Source: Aphelocoma coerulescens
Lineage: Eukaryota; Chordata; Aves; Passeriformes; Corvidae
NCBI RefSeq assembly: GCF_041296385.1
Contig: NC_091034.1
Span: 2,058,807-2,122,806 of the forward strand
DNA length: 64,000 bases
Direction: 5' to 3'
Shown: positions 1-10,029 of the stretch, piece after piece
Position numbering within the stretch: the stretch's first letter is position 1
How the letters are laid out: every line of letters starts with the position of its first letter
Program-made: the position numbers and the translations under genes
Notes under the pieces: model-generated
What the model saw: only the letters and a program-made list of their open reading frames with translations
The model's database searches: none
What the model was told of the DNA's origin: nothing

Positions 1-252
1 TGTATGGGTACGTCCTTGTATGGAAAGGATTACATTTTTAATTACAGGAACAGCAAAGCTTTCACCATTAGCACCATATATATCTAGTGTATCTTGAGAA
101 ATAAAACATCCTGGAGGTGTTTCAGTGACACAGGTTCTTTCAGCACCTGTGTCCACTAAAAACTCCACTTGTTGTCTCTGGGGTCCAGCTTCTAATTTTA
201 TCAAGGGCTCTTTAAGATGTTTTTGCCCCAGAGAATAAAGCCCCTGACCCCT
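1..252 (-). pseudogene. pro: Retroviral protease (pro), N-terminal part, cut by window edge
   Basis: The minus strand stays open from the codon after the gag stop (252) to the window edge. It contains the aspartyl protease active-site triad D-T-G at 145-153, preceded by a short hydrophobic stretch and followed by Ala-Glu, as in retroviral proteases. In the family this enzyme cleaves the Gag and Pol polyproteins as a homodimer. The frame is the same as gag, so expression would need suppression of the intervening TGA. Only about 84 codons are visible, so I cannot judge whether the downstream pol is intact. It is listed as a pseudogene because the element is endogenous and its gag carries an amber codon. 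Confidence 0.8.
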
Positions 253-255
253 TCA
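253..255 (-). other. Gag terminator with in-frame protease downstream (possible readthrough site)
   Basis: The gag frame ends with TGA and the protease frame follows without any frame change; the distance from the stop to the D-T-G codons is a multiple of three. Gammaretroviruses express Gag-Pol by suppressing one stop codon, usually TAG, helped by a downstream purine-rich stretch and pseudoknot. Here the bases after the stop begin AGGGGTCAGGGG, which resembles the G-rich context expected. Whether a pseudoknot forms was not computed. Confidence 0.55.
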
Positions 256-1815
256 GTTGTTCAAAATTTGTCCCTCCATTTGAAGGACTCCTTGATCTCT
301 CTGCTTTTTAAAACAGTACCACTGCCCGTGGCCTGGTTTATTACAGTATGTGCAAATTAACCTCTCAGGTCTTTGAACAATTGGGGTAGATTGTTTATTG
401 CAAACACAAACCTGTGGCTGTTGCTGAGAGCAGATTTGGGTTTGCTGTTGTGGGATGCCCCTTTGGGAAGTTCTTTGTGTAGGAGGATTGTGGATTGGAG
501 CATTAGTACTGTTATTCATTATTCGGCTTTTAGCCTTCATCCTCTCTTCATCCCTCCTAACAAAGACTTTTTGGGCTTCCTCCAGTAATTCATCTAGTTC
601 CCTCTCTGGCCATTTTTCCAATTTTTCTAATTTTTTCCTGATGTCAGGCCAGGAGTGAAGCACAAAATGTACCTTTAGCATAGTTTTGCCTCCCTCACTG
701 TCTAAGTCAATGACAGAATAAAGTTGAATGTTATTCCTTAACCGAGCCATCCAAGCTGTTGGGGACTCATCCTTTTCCTGTTCCCCACAAAATGCTTTTT
801 TCATATTATTAACTCGAGGAACAGCTTCTCTAATCCCTTTTATAATTAAATTTCTGTAGTCTTTCATGTTCCTCCTGCCCTCTTCTGAATTTGGGTTCCA
901 TTCAGGGTCTGTCAGTGGTAATTTTTGTTCTCCAATTGGGCCCTGATTAGAATTATTTTCTCTGTCCCAGACTGTCACTCCTGCAGCTCTAATCAATTTT
1001 CTTTCCTCAATGGTGAATAAGGAGTGAAGGATGGATTGTATCTCTCCCCAATTATAAATATTAGGGCCGAGGAATTGATCAAATTGGTCAGCTAGACCAA
1101 TGGGGTCAGCCATCAGACTTTTCATTTCTTTTTTAAATTCCCGTACCTCAGATGAAGCTAGAGGTACAACTACATAACCAATTCCTCCTTGAGCATTTCC
1201 CATGGGTACCTCCCTAAGAGGTAAAATTTTAGACTCATGGGGAGTGCTAAGGCAGGTGGGACAGTCAGGTGTTTTAAATGATTTCTTTCTAGTGCAAGAT
1301 GCTGGGCCATCCTGGCTAGAAGAAATCCTTTGTCTGGTTGTCTTTTTGTGAGAGCAGGAAGGAACAGAATTTTCTTTTTCACTTTCATTCTCATTTTCTG
1401 AGTCCCTTTCGATTGGGTGGCTCGATGAAGGAAGGACCCTTTCTTGTTCAATTTGGACCCTCCTTTCTGGAGGAGTTACTGGAGGAAGGTAGTCTAGGGG
1501 GTCCCACTTTGGTTTATTTAATTTAGGTTTTTGTTTTTCTTTCTGTTTGTGTTCTTCTGCAATGGAAAAAATTTGGTTTGAATTTTTATTAAGTCCAATT
1601 GAATTAGATTTAGTTTCCTCTTCCAATTCTAATTTTTTGCTTTGGTCTTCATTTTGTTTTTGCCAATAATTTAACCAAATTTTAGCATAGTCTAATTCAT
1701 CAGAATGTTTTGGAGCTTTGTAATGTACATAAGAATGCAAAGCCTCACAAAGCCATTTTTCAGAAGACCCATACTTGGGCCATTTGAGACCATCTTTGTT
1801 AATTTTATGTTTTGG

Positions 1816-1818
1816 CTA
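1816..1818 (-). other. Premature amber codon inside gag matrix region
   Basis: TAG on the minus strand, codon 52 counted from the Met-Gly-Gln start. The frame on both sides is the same. It separates the putative myristoylated N-terminus from the rest of Gag, so it most simply reads as an inactivating point mutation. Confidence 0.7.
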
Positions 1819-2007
1819 CTTAAAAACACAGTACCTAATCATTTGACACTGGTCTTTTTCTTTAGTTAAAAGATTTTCTTCCCACTTTAGGAGCATTTGC
1901 CCTAACGGACTGTCTGGGAAGATTTTGTATTTCTTCATTAGGTCTTTCTTTTTGCTATTCGCTTGTCCCATTTTGTTACTGGGAAGCAAACAAGCAGCTA
2001 GTGCAGA

Positions 2008-2012
2008 AGAAA

Positions 2013-2044
<32 letters not shown>
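2008..2044. repeat. Poly(T) tract (poly(A) on the viral strand) just upstream of gag
   Basis: A nearly pure run of T on the plus strand. On the proviral strand it is an A-rich stretch about 40-70 bases upstream of the gag start. The flanking 2045-2640 is strongly AT-rich, with no gene or known element that I can recognise. Confidence 0.7.
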
Positions 2045-2698
2045 CTAATTAAATAAACCAAAGTATTGTATTATATAAAACAATTAAAATATTGCATAAG
2101 GAAATAATATTACAAAATAACCTAAATTCAATACACTATCACAATAAAAAGAATGATAATAAAGTTATAAGCATAAAATACAATACAACTAATGTAGAGA
2201 AGAGCAAGCAGGGTTAGTAGATATATAAGGGAATGAATGATGGCGAATCTGTGGGAAAAAAATTAAATATGGCAGGCTGGTGAGAAACAAATATGTTGTA
2301 AGAAAAATTAATTTTAATTATAAAAAGAATAATTAGTGAATATTTAAATTGGTTAAAGTATAACTGAAATTTAGATAGTTTTATACATATATACTTAAAA
2401 TTTAAGAAACAAGAGTTGTCTTTATTAGCAAAGGAGAGATAAATTTAAAATATTTATAACCAAATTAAAGGAAAAAGATTATAATGAATAACACAAACAG
2501 TAATTCAAAATATCAAAGTAGTGTCTTATGATTAAAGCAGATAAAGCAAATTACAACTACAATCCAATAACCCAAACACTCCAAACTAACAGGAAGTATA
2601 AAGGTGCTAGATAGCACTGACCACAAGAGTGCAGCTAAAACAAGTTCACACATGCACTTAGAACAGCAAAAGGGGTGCAGTTCAAATTAAAAGGACAC

Positions 2699-3130
2699 AA
2701 AATGGCGGCCGACCACGTGGCGGCCCGAAATTTCAAAATGGCGGCCGACCACGTGGCGGCCCGAAATTTCAAAATGGCGGCTGACCACGTGGAAACCCGA
2801 AATTTCAAAATGGCGGCCGACCACGCGGCGGCGCGAAATTTCAAAATGGCGGCCGACCACGCGGCAGCCCGAAATTTCAAAATGGCGGCCGACCACGCGG
2901 CGGCGCGAAATTTCAAAATGGCGGCCGACCACGCGGCGGCGCGAAATTTCAAAATGGCGGCCGACCACGCGGCAGCCCGAAATTTCAAAATGGCGGCCGA
3001 CCACGCGGCAGCCCGAAATTTCAAAATGGCGGCCGACCACGCGGCGGCGCGAAATTTCAAAATGGCGGCCGACCACGCGGCAGCCCGAAATTTCAAAATG
3101 GCCGCCGACCACGCGGCGAAAAGAAAAAGA
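2699..3130. repeat. 36-bp minisatellite, 12 units, each with a YY1-like motif
   Basis: Twelve head-to-tail units start every 36 bases from 2699 (2735, 2771 and so on to 3095). Each opens with AAAATGGCGGC, except the last, which has GGCCGC; eleven copies are exact. This matches the ATGGCGGC-type consensus of the YY1 zinc-finger factor. Units 1 and 2 contain CACGTGG (an E-box core) and unit 3 a close variant; the later units read CACGCGG. The array is CpG-rich and lies in the proviral leader between primer site and gag. Since 36 is divisible by three, several frames stay open on both strands; those frames are not genes. Confidence 0.9.
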
Positions 3131-3626
3131 GAGGGGTTTAAAATGAGGTTTCTCCTCAGTTCTAGACCCGAGGAGACTGAGACACTAATAAAAATGAATT
3201 TGGGGCTGCGCACACCCCTAAAACGTGGAAACCTCCCCCCAGAAAGGCTGATCACCACACTCGATCTTCCCCTCTGTGTCTCTAAAGGGGTGATCCCTCG
3301 TGGTGCCCTTAAAAATGAACCCTTTCAAGCACACTCACACACACACTGGGGGCGGCCAACCCCCCCACACACTCTCTCACAAAAGGAATTCCACTCGGAG
3401 GTTCCCCAAAAACTAATAGCCCTTAAAAAGGGTAAGTCCCTAACTAAGTTCCCTTTAAGAAGGGTTCAAGCCTTACCACAAGTCTTTCTCCACCGGAGGT
3501 GTCCTTTCTCTGCTGCAGTAATCCTTGTGGGAGCCCAGAAAATCCAAGGAGAAAAACCAAAAAAATCGCAAAAATTCAAAAATAGTAAAATTAACCAAAA
3601 TACCTGGATTTTAGGGCAAAAATAGG
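3131..3626 (-). other. Proviral 5' leader next to the primer site
   Basis: Leader sequence between the tandem array and the primer binding site. No conserved gene is visible. Functionally this region would hold packaging and splice-donor signals, but none can be assigned by eye. Confidence 0.4.
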
Positions 3627-3643
3627 ATCCCGGAGAGCCCCCA
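3627..3643 (-). other. Primer binding site, tRNA-Pro type
   Basis: On the minus strand this reads TGGGGGCTC followed by TCCGGGAT. It equals the 18-base site complementary to the 3' end of tRNA-Pro except that one base is missing in the middle. It lies seven bases inside the inferred LTR end, as expected, and so fixes both proviral orientation and class. Confidence 0.8.
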
Positions 3644-3689
3644 AAAGAGATGTGAGGAATGAGACAACTCTTTTTAGAAATTAAAACAA

Positions 3690-3695
3690 TTTATT
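3690..3695 (-). terminator. Polyadenylation signal AATAAA in the LTR
   Basis: TTTATT on the plus strand gives AATAAA on the minus strand, about 290 bases downstream of the LTR TATA box, in a U-rich context. It would define the R/U5 end of viral transcripts. Confidence 0.55.
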
Positions 3696-3980
3696 AAAAC
3701 AGAAAAATTGAAAAATTGCAAAAAAAAAACCTAACAAAATATAAAAATTTGGGATCCAGATGGCTCGAGAGATATGCCCCAGGAGCGCAGGGATTCAGGA
3801 GCTTTAGGCTTAAGACAGCTCTGAACCTCAGGTAGAGAAAAAAAATAAACTTGCAGTTTAGGCTGGTCAAAAAGAAATCTATTTCTAAAAGCCCCTAGAA
3901 AGGGGTAGGCTTCTCCAGCACTGCCTTAGCAAGCTGGAGAGGAAGGGAAAAAAAAGAGTGGGCGTGTCTTTTGGATTCCT

Positions 3981-4012
3981 TTTATAGCTTTTGCTCCGCC
4001 CACAGTCCGCCC
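3981..4012 (-). promoter_or_regulatory. LTR promoter: TATA box plus two GC boxes
   Basis: The minus strand reads CTATAAAAGG at the TATA position, with two GGGCGG boxes (3996-4001 and 4007-4012) just upstream. The pairing of Sp1-type sites with a good TATA box is what a retroviral U3 core promoter looks like. It would drive transcription leftwards into gag. Confidence 0.65.
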
Positions 4013-4325
4013 ACAGCCCACCCACAGTCCACCCCCCTGGTTCAAGGCGGTTGGTGTTTTCCCCTTGACAGACCACCTCTGTCCACCAATGGCTCCTCCT
4101 GGTCAGAGGGGTGATATTAGTTGAGATAAGGGTCATGTGCTTATGGGGGGCTGGGCTGTTTGTTGCAACTGGGGTTTTTTTTAAAATCTGCCTTGAAACC
4201 AAGATACAAGTAAAACATAAAAATACATCCAACACATCTTAAAACACTTGTAAAGATATACAGTAAACACAGGAAGACCATAAAAACTTGATTAGTGTAC
4301 CTGGACTGATGGATTGATTTTAACA

Positions 4326-5500
4326 TTCAATTTAAAAATATTAAGCTCAAATTAATTAAAGCACTTAATATGCAAAGACCAAGCACAAATAGGGATTTCA
4401 TGTATGACATTGCTGTTTTCAGTCCTGTCATGGTGAGACACTTTTTGACCAGATCTGTAAATTTTCTGCTTTGCTTTTACAGTGGATGAGGCGACACAGT
4501 GAATCCCAGTATTCCTGTCAGCATTTGGCTGCTTTAAATAGCGAATACCCCACAGTTTGGTGTCTCCCAGCGGGGGCCTGAATTGTCAGTCAGATGATTT
4601 ACCCCGAGCAATTTTGATTTTTTTGGTATCTCATGGTAGATGTCCAACCCCTCTCCTGGGAGATACCTGGGGAAAAAACCTGGAAAATCCAGTTCATGGT
4701 GACTGAGGTGGTGAGGGGTCTGTGGCACATCAGGTGGAGGGAGATGAACTTCTTTAATGTGGGAAAAGGGAGAAGAAAAGGGTGAGGGGGGCAATTGTGA
4801 GGGACAGGTTAATCATGGGAGGGTCTCTTATTTCCAGATCCTTCAGAAAGGCGCTGTGGTCCAGTGACACTTCTGGGCCACCTTCAAGGATCCATGTCTC
4901 AGTTTGCTTATGAGCTGCTTGGCTTTTAATAGCTCTGGAGGACTTTTTTTTTTGGTCTTTTTTGAAGCTTGTACCAAATGTGGTGCATATTTGTAGGTTA
5001 AAAAGAAATATTTATGTTTATTCTAAACCTGCTGGCCCATCATTTCCCTCAATTCCCCTTGTCTGGTATTATTTGCCTTTATGTGCTCAAAAGCTGCCCT
5101 TATCTTTGATCCCTTGTTGACTCAGACCTTCGGGGCCTTCAGGGAGCTCTGGTGGTGGCTCTGAATGAGGTCGGCTGGGACAGATGTGGGTGATTGAGCA
5201 CACAAAGGCGCAGAGAACAAGGCGGAACTGCAGGAATAACAAAGGTGCCACTCCAGCAATCCAACTGCTGAACAGATTGTTTTGGGAAGGGCTGAAGGTC
5301 TGAACCCGGCTAAGTCACCAGCAGAGATAACTCACCACCAGAGAGCGGGAATTCACAGAACCTCACGCAGGGAATTCTCTTCTGTTCCAGGGAGAAAAGA
5401 GATTGTGCCAAGGGACTGTCCCGTTGTAACTCTGGGCATCTCAGGCATGTCAAAGGTGTGACCAAAACCTGGTTTGTCATTGCCAGTCAGCAAAGGCCCC
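4326..5500. other. No recognised gene or repeat
   Basis: Mixed-composition DNA without convincing exons, RNA genes or elements recognised by eye. Confidence 0.4.
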
Positions 5501-5768
5501 AGAGGGCCACAGAGCTGCTCCAAGGGCTGGAGCCCCTCTGGAGCCAGGCTGGGAGAGCTGGGGGTGCTCACCTGGAGAAGGGAAGGCTCCAGGGAGAGCT
5601 CAGAGCCCCTTGCAGGGCCTGAAGGGGCTCCAGGAGAGCTGGAGAGGGACTGGGGACAAGGCATGGAGGGACAGGACACAGGGAATGGCTTCCCACTGCC
5701 AGAGGGCAGGGACGGATGGGATATTGGGAAGGAATTCCTGGCTGTGAGGGTGGGGAGGCCCTGGGAGC
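5501..5768 (+). mobile_element. CR1 LINE fragment lacking its 3' end
   Basis: It closely matches the first half of the CR1 copy at 58090-58545, then departs at the GGAGGCCCTGG step. The 3' terminal part and its 8-bp tail are missing here, so this copy was broken after insertion. Confidence 0.75.
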
Positions 5769-6829
5769 CAGGAGTCTGCATGTGCACGAGGATGTGGAAA
5801 CCAGAGGATTTGGCTGCCAGAGGCACTGGGGTGGGGGTGGGGGGAGGCTGGGCCAACTGCAGGAGAGATTTTGGAGTCTGGAGGGGTCAGTGGGGAAGAT
5901 CCAGGAGCAGCTACTGGAGATAGAGCCCCAGCCTTGCTGAGCCTGCTGCCCTGGGCCTGTGGCAGCCTTGCCTCTGTTGGGCTCCCAGATTCTGCACCTC
6001 CCCACGAGGAGCAGCGTCAAAACAGAGCACTCAGTTAAATCAGTCAGGGACTGTGTCTGAGAGTTGCTCGTGGGGTTTGTGAGCACAGGATGGCAGCAGC
6101 TGGCTTGGAAAAGAGGACAAATAATGCAAACAAAACAGGAGCCCTGCCTCGAAGGGTTTATGGCAGGAATAATGTTTGTTCCTTGTGAAATAGGGGCAAT
6201 TGCAGATCCTGGTTCCTGAGGCTGGATCACTCAAAACCGACAAAGGGCCGAGTACAAACCACTCTCATTTGTGGTGAGGTTTTATGGGAGGATGTGGGTG
6301 TTCAGTCAGGTGGCATCCAGGTTATTGGGGCCTTCTCTCCCACCAGTCTTTGATCTTCTCCTTCATAAAAATAACAAATCCATTCCAGCAACACTCTGGC
6401 AGTTGGGGCTGAGGAATGTTAATGTTTATTGCCTGATAAAGCTCTGCACAGGGCTGTGACATCATCTCCGGGTGTTCCAGAGGGTGCTACAGAAGCTGTG
6501 CCCACTGTCCCCAGGTGGGTCACAGCATTCAGTGCCCCATGGACCCCATGGACGCCATCCCTCACTGTGGGGATCCTCTGGGAACCCCACTCTGGGAAGG
6601 GATGTCCCACACCTGGGTCACAGGTGTCTCTCCAGGAAACAAGTCAGGGGAGAATCAGAAAAGCCTCCAGCTAGAAAGAGCCTGGGGAGAGAGAAAATCC
6701 CTGGGCTGGTCACAGAAGCACCTGAGGCTGAGGAAAGTGGAGGAAGAGATTTGTACAGTGAGATTAAAGATCAGAGTGTGGGGCAGGACAGCTCCAATCT
6801 CTGCTCTCTGTGACCAGGGACAGGACTCA
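5769..6829. other. No recognised gene
   Basis: No exon or RNA gene supported. The GC-rich purine tracts near 5830-5860 are low complexity. Confidence 0.35.
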
Positions 6830-7058
6830 AGGCAATGGCTGAGGCTGTGTCAGGGGGGTTTAGGTTGGATCTCAGGAAAGGTTCTTCCCCCAGAGGGTGC
6901 TGGGCACTGCTCAGGCTCCCCAGGGAATGGGCACAGCCCTGAGGCTGCCAGAGCTCCAGGAGCTTTTGGACAGCGCTGCCAGGGCTGCCCAGGGTTGTGC
7001 AGGACCAGGAGTTGGACTGGATGATCCTGTGGGTCCCTTCCAGCTGGGATATTCCCAT
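6830..7058 (+). mobile_element. CR1 LINE 3' fragment (second subfamily)
   Basis: It ends with the CR1-type GGGTCCCTTCCAGCTGGGATATTC block, which differs from the CCTTCCAACCCAAACC end of the commoner subfamily here. Its nearest relatives in the window are the minus-strand copies at 10836-11035 and 33108-33310. Confidence 0.7.
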
Positions 7059-7090
7059 ATTCTTTGTACACCAGACACAGAAACAGACTC

Positions 7091-7150
7091 ATGGAATGGT
7101 TTGGGTTGGAAGGGACCTTAAAGACCATCTCATTCCCGCCCCTACCACGG
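7091..7150 (-). mobile_element. CR1 LINE 3' end, very short
   Basis: The plus strand carries the reverse of a CR1 3' end (TGGTTTGGGTTGGAAGGGACC), so the element reads leftwards. It lies tail-to-tail with the CR1 that ends at 7058. Confidence 0.7.
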
Positions 7151-7339
7151 ACTTGGATCCACTGGTGTGACTCCAGAGCTCACGTTTGGAATGTGCAGCT
7201 CTGGGTGGGCCTTGCTTTGTTGGTTCAGTGCGTTAGGAGTGAAAGGGGAGAAGCAGAAGGTGCAAGTGCCCCCAGGAGCCACAGGAGATGTGTCTTGTGA
7301 AACCAGAACAGCTCACATGACTGCTGGGCCACAGATCTT

Positions 7340-7590
7340 TGGATCCAGACAGGTCTGTAGTGAGCTGCCAATCTATTGATCCAAGCAGATTTATAGTGAG
7401 ATACAGATCTATTGATCCAGACAGATTTATAATGAGTTACAGATCTACTGATTCACATTTAGTGAGCTACAGGTCTATTGATCCAGATTTGTGGAGATCT
7501 ACAGATCTATCTGTTGATAGGTAGATCCATCTATTGATAGATCTGTTTGCTCTATTGATCCACACAGATTTACATTGAACTACAGATTTA
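7340..7590. repeat. Degenerate minisatellite, unit about 36-39 bp
   Basis: GATCTATTGATCCAGACAGA-like words recur six to seven times with spacers such as TTTATAGTGAG. The right end collapses into shorter GATAGATCTA words. Unit length drifts, so it is an old or actively rearranging array. Confidence 0.7.
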
Positions 7591-7766
7591 CATTTTCCTA
7601 CGAAAGCAGAAGCGATTTTTTCCAGATCATTCCTGGGAGGTGCTTGTCTGACTTGTTCGTAAGGCCCTACAAACCTGGGAAATTCCACAATTTCCTCATA
7701 AATGTCCAAAGCTTCACCATATCTGTTATTTAAACCTTTTCTCTTTGAATCAACCCTTTGCTGCAG

Positions 7767-8150
7767 TTCATAGAATCCCAGAATGGGTGGGTTGGAAGAA
7801 ACACCTTAAAGGTCATCCAGTGCCACCCCTGCCATGGCAGGGGCACCTTCTACTGTCCCAGGCTGCTCCAAGCCCCGTCCAGCCTGGCCTTGGACACTGC
7901 CAGGGATCCAGGGGCAGCCACAGCTGCTCTGGGCACCCTGTGCCAGGGCCTCCCCACCCTCACAGGGAACAATTCCTTCCCAACATCCCATCCATCCCTG
8001 CCCTCTGGCAGTGGGAAGCCATTCCACCTTGTCCTGGCACTCCAGGCCCTTGGAAACAGCCTCTCTCCCTCTTTCTTGCAGGGTCCCTTCAGGCACTGGA
8101 AGGGACAATTAGGTCACCCCAAAGCTTCTCTTCTCCAGACTGAACCCTGG
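7767..8150 (-). mobile_element. CR1 LINE 3' fragment
   Basis: It begins on the plus strand with CATAGAATCCCAGAATGGGT and continues with the usual reversed CR1 3' UTR blocks (GGCTGCTCCAAGCCCCGTCC and following). All open frames in it are CR1 shadows. Confidence 0.8.
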
Positions 8151-8466
8151 AAAAGAAACAACAGCCCGCAATTCCCAGTTCTGCTCATGGAGATGGGGAC
8201 CAGTCCAGCCATGTTCTCTTTTATCAACTCCCTACAAATCCAAGGGTTCTTTTCATCCTCACCTCAATCATATCTAGGTTCTGCTTATTTTTTCAGTCCT
8301 CTCTTACTTGTCCCCTCCAGGGACACCTGTTGTCCTCTCTGGAATCACAGCAGCTGTTCCATGTCTTCCCTGAGGTGCAGCTCTCTCAATGAATGCAAAA
8401 GGATAAGATGATGGAAGGGGCAATGGCTGTGAGAAGGACAGCAGGAACCAGGGTTTGCCAAACTAC

Positions 8467-8590
8467 TTATTTTATTTTATTTTATTTTATTTTATTTTAT
8501 TTTATTTTATTTTATTTTATTTTATTTTATTTTATTTTATTTTATTTTATTTTATTTTATTTTATTTTATTTTATTTTATTTTATTTTAA
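8467..8590. repeat. (TTTTA)n microsatellite
   Basis: About 25 perfect TTTTA units, followed by a short degenerate T-rich tail. Confidence 0.95.
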
Positions 8591-9137
8591 TTTAATTTTT
8601 TTTTCTTTTTCTTGCCTTTATTTCTCTTGTGAGCCACACGAGGGCAATCTTATCCTGTCATTTGTGGGAAAAGCACTCTTAAATTCCCTGACAAAGGTTA
8701 AAGAGGCTCTCAAGAGCTATTTCCCACCAGAGAGCACAAAGGGAAACATTCCTCTTGGACTGGAGATGCATTAAAGGGCAGAACAGAACTCAAAATTGGA
8801 AGGAAAATAATAACAAAAGCTTTTTTTTACACTTTTACTCACATCTTTCCTTAACAAAGCCCTGCTGGCTGCCCCAGTGACCTTCTTTTCCTTCGTGTGC
8901 CTATAAAATGCTTCCACAGGGGTCCTTTTCCAGGACTTTCCCAGGGACTGAGGTGAAGCTGACTTGTTTGTAGTCCCCAAACTTCCTCTTCAGTTTCCTC
9001 TGGAAGACGGGTGAGAAGTTGAGGTTTGTTTCTCAGGAACCTCCTTCTTCACTGTGACCTTCCAGGAATGACAGAAAAGATTCTTGCAATGATTCCAGCC
9101 GGTTCTTCCTGTGCCTTGGGATGCATCTGGCCCAGCC
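8591..9137. other. No recognised gene
   Basis: Unique-looking sequence between the TTTTA tract and the 9.1-kb minisatellite; no feature supported. Confidence 0.35.
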
Positions 9138-10029
9138 CATGGACTGGTGTGTGTCCATCCCCTCCCAGCCCATGGACTGGTGTGTGTCCATCCCCTCCCA
9201 TCCCATGGACTGGTGTGTGTCCATCCTCTCCCATCCATGGACTGGTGTGTGTCCATCCCCTCCCATCCCATGGACTGGTGTGTGTCCATCCCCTCCCATC
9301 CCATGGAGCTGTGTGTGTCCATCCCCTCCCATCCATGGAGCTGTGTGTGTCCATCCCCTCCCATCCCATGGAGCTGTGTGTGTCCATCCCCTCCCATCCC
9401 ATGGAGCTGTGTGTGTCCATCCCCTCCCATCCATGGAGCTGTGTGTGTCCATCCTCTCCCATCCATGGAGTGATGTGTCCATCCCCTCCCATCCCATGGA
9501 CTGGTGTGTGTCCATCCCCTCCCATCCCATGGACTGGTGTGTGTCCATCCCCTCCCATCCATGGAGCTGTGTGTGTCCATCCCCTCCCATCCCATGGAGC
9601 TGTGTGTGTCCATCCCCTCCCATCCATGGAGCTGTGTGTGTCCATCCCCTCCCATCCATGGACTGGTGTGTGTCCATCCCCTCCCATCCCATGGAGCTGT
9701 GTGTGTCCATCCCCTCCCATCCCATGGAGCTGTGTGTGTCCATCCCCTCCCATCCATGGAGCTGTGTGTGTCCATCCCCTCCCATCCATGGAGCTGTGTG
9801 TGTCCATCCCCTCCCATCCATGGACTGGTGTGTGTCCATCCCCTCCCATCCATGGAGCTGTGTGTGTCCATCCCCTCCCATCCATGGAGCTGTGTGTGTC
9901 CATCCCCTCCCATCCATGGACTGGTGTGTGTCCATCCCCTCCCATCCATGGACTGGTGTGTGTCCATCCCCTCCCATCCCATGGACTGGTGTGTGTCCAT
10001 CCCCTCCCATCCATGGAGCTGTGTGTGTC
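9138..10029. repeat. 32/33-bp minisatellite, about 27 units
   Basis: Units begin CATGGACTGG or CATGGAGCTG and continue TGTGTGTCCATCCCC. Two end variants (CATCC and CATC before the next CATGG) make units 33 or 32 bp long. The two start variants alternate irregularly, which points to repeated unequal exchange. Long open frames on both strands (up to 420 codons) are by-products of the repetition, not genes. Confidence 0.92.

Larger units (their letters stand above)
253..1971 (-). pseudogene. gag: Endogenous retroviral gag, interrupted by one amber codon
   Basis: This is the structural polyprotein gene of the provirus. The likely start is the ATG at 1971-1969, because it opens Met-Gly-Gln, and a glycine at position 2 is the usual myristoylation site of retroviral matrix. 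Fifty-one codons later there is a TAG (1816-1818). The same frame then resumes and stays open to a TGA at 253-255. The long open part (from the ATG at 1740, 495 codons) has a charged Pro- and Ser-rich linker, a p30-like capsid domain at about residues 190-400, and a basic C-terminus. Near its end is one CCHC zinc knuckle (C-x2-C-x4-H-x4-C, about 313-354) for RNA binding. One premature stop in an otherwise open frame suggests a fairly young insertion. Confidence 0.85.
1..4325 (-). mobile_element. Class I (gamma-like) endogenous retrovirus, 5' half, minus strand
   Basis: Read leftwards from about 4325, the parts come in proviral order: an LTR with TATA box and polyadenylation signal, a tRNA-Pro-type primer binding site, a long leader with a tandem repeat, gag, and the start of the protease region, which is cut by the window edge. 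The p30-like capsid region, the single CCHC zinc knuckle, the tRNA-Pro primer site and a stop codon with no frame change between gag and pro are all traits of gammaretrovirus-like class I elements. The rest of pol, env and the 3' LTR would lie left of base 1. One internal stop in gag shows that at least this copy is damaged. The right boundary is an estimate, because the matching LTR needed to fix the ends is outside the window. Confidence 0.85.
3651..4325 (-). mobile_element. 5' LTR of the class I provirus
   Basis: The inner edge is well placed: the minus strand ends in CCTCACA just before the primer site spacer. A TATA box (3981-3986), two upstream GC boxes and an AATAAA signal (3690-3695) stand in the order U3-R-U5 on the minus strand. 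The outer edge at about 4325 is a guess, taken from a TGTTAA-type start. The 3' LTR is outside the window, so neither edge could be checked by pair alignment. Confidence 0.65.

Noticed and set aside
2699..3130. CRISPR array
   Set aside because: The units abut with no unique spacers and the genome is eukaryotic.
2635..3625. Long open frames on both strands (207, 316 and 141 codons) over the 36-bp array
   Set aside because: The period is a multiple of three and free of stops in several frames. The peptides are pure repeats with no conserved flank.
5568..6230. 220-codon minus frame
   Set aside because: About a third is CR1 shadow and the rest shows no conserved domain.
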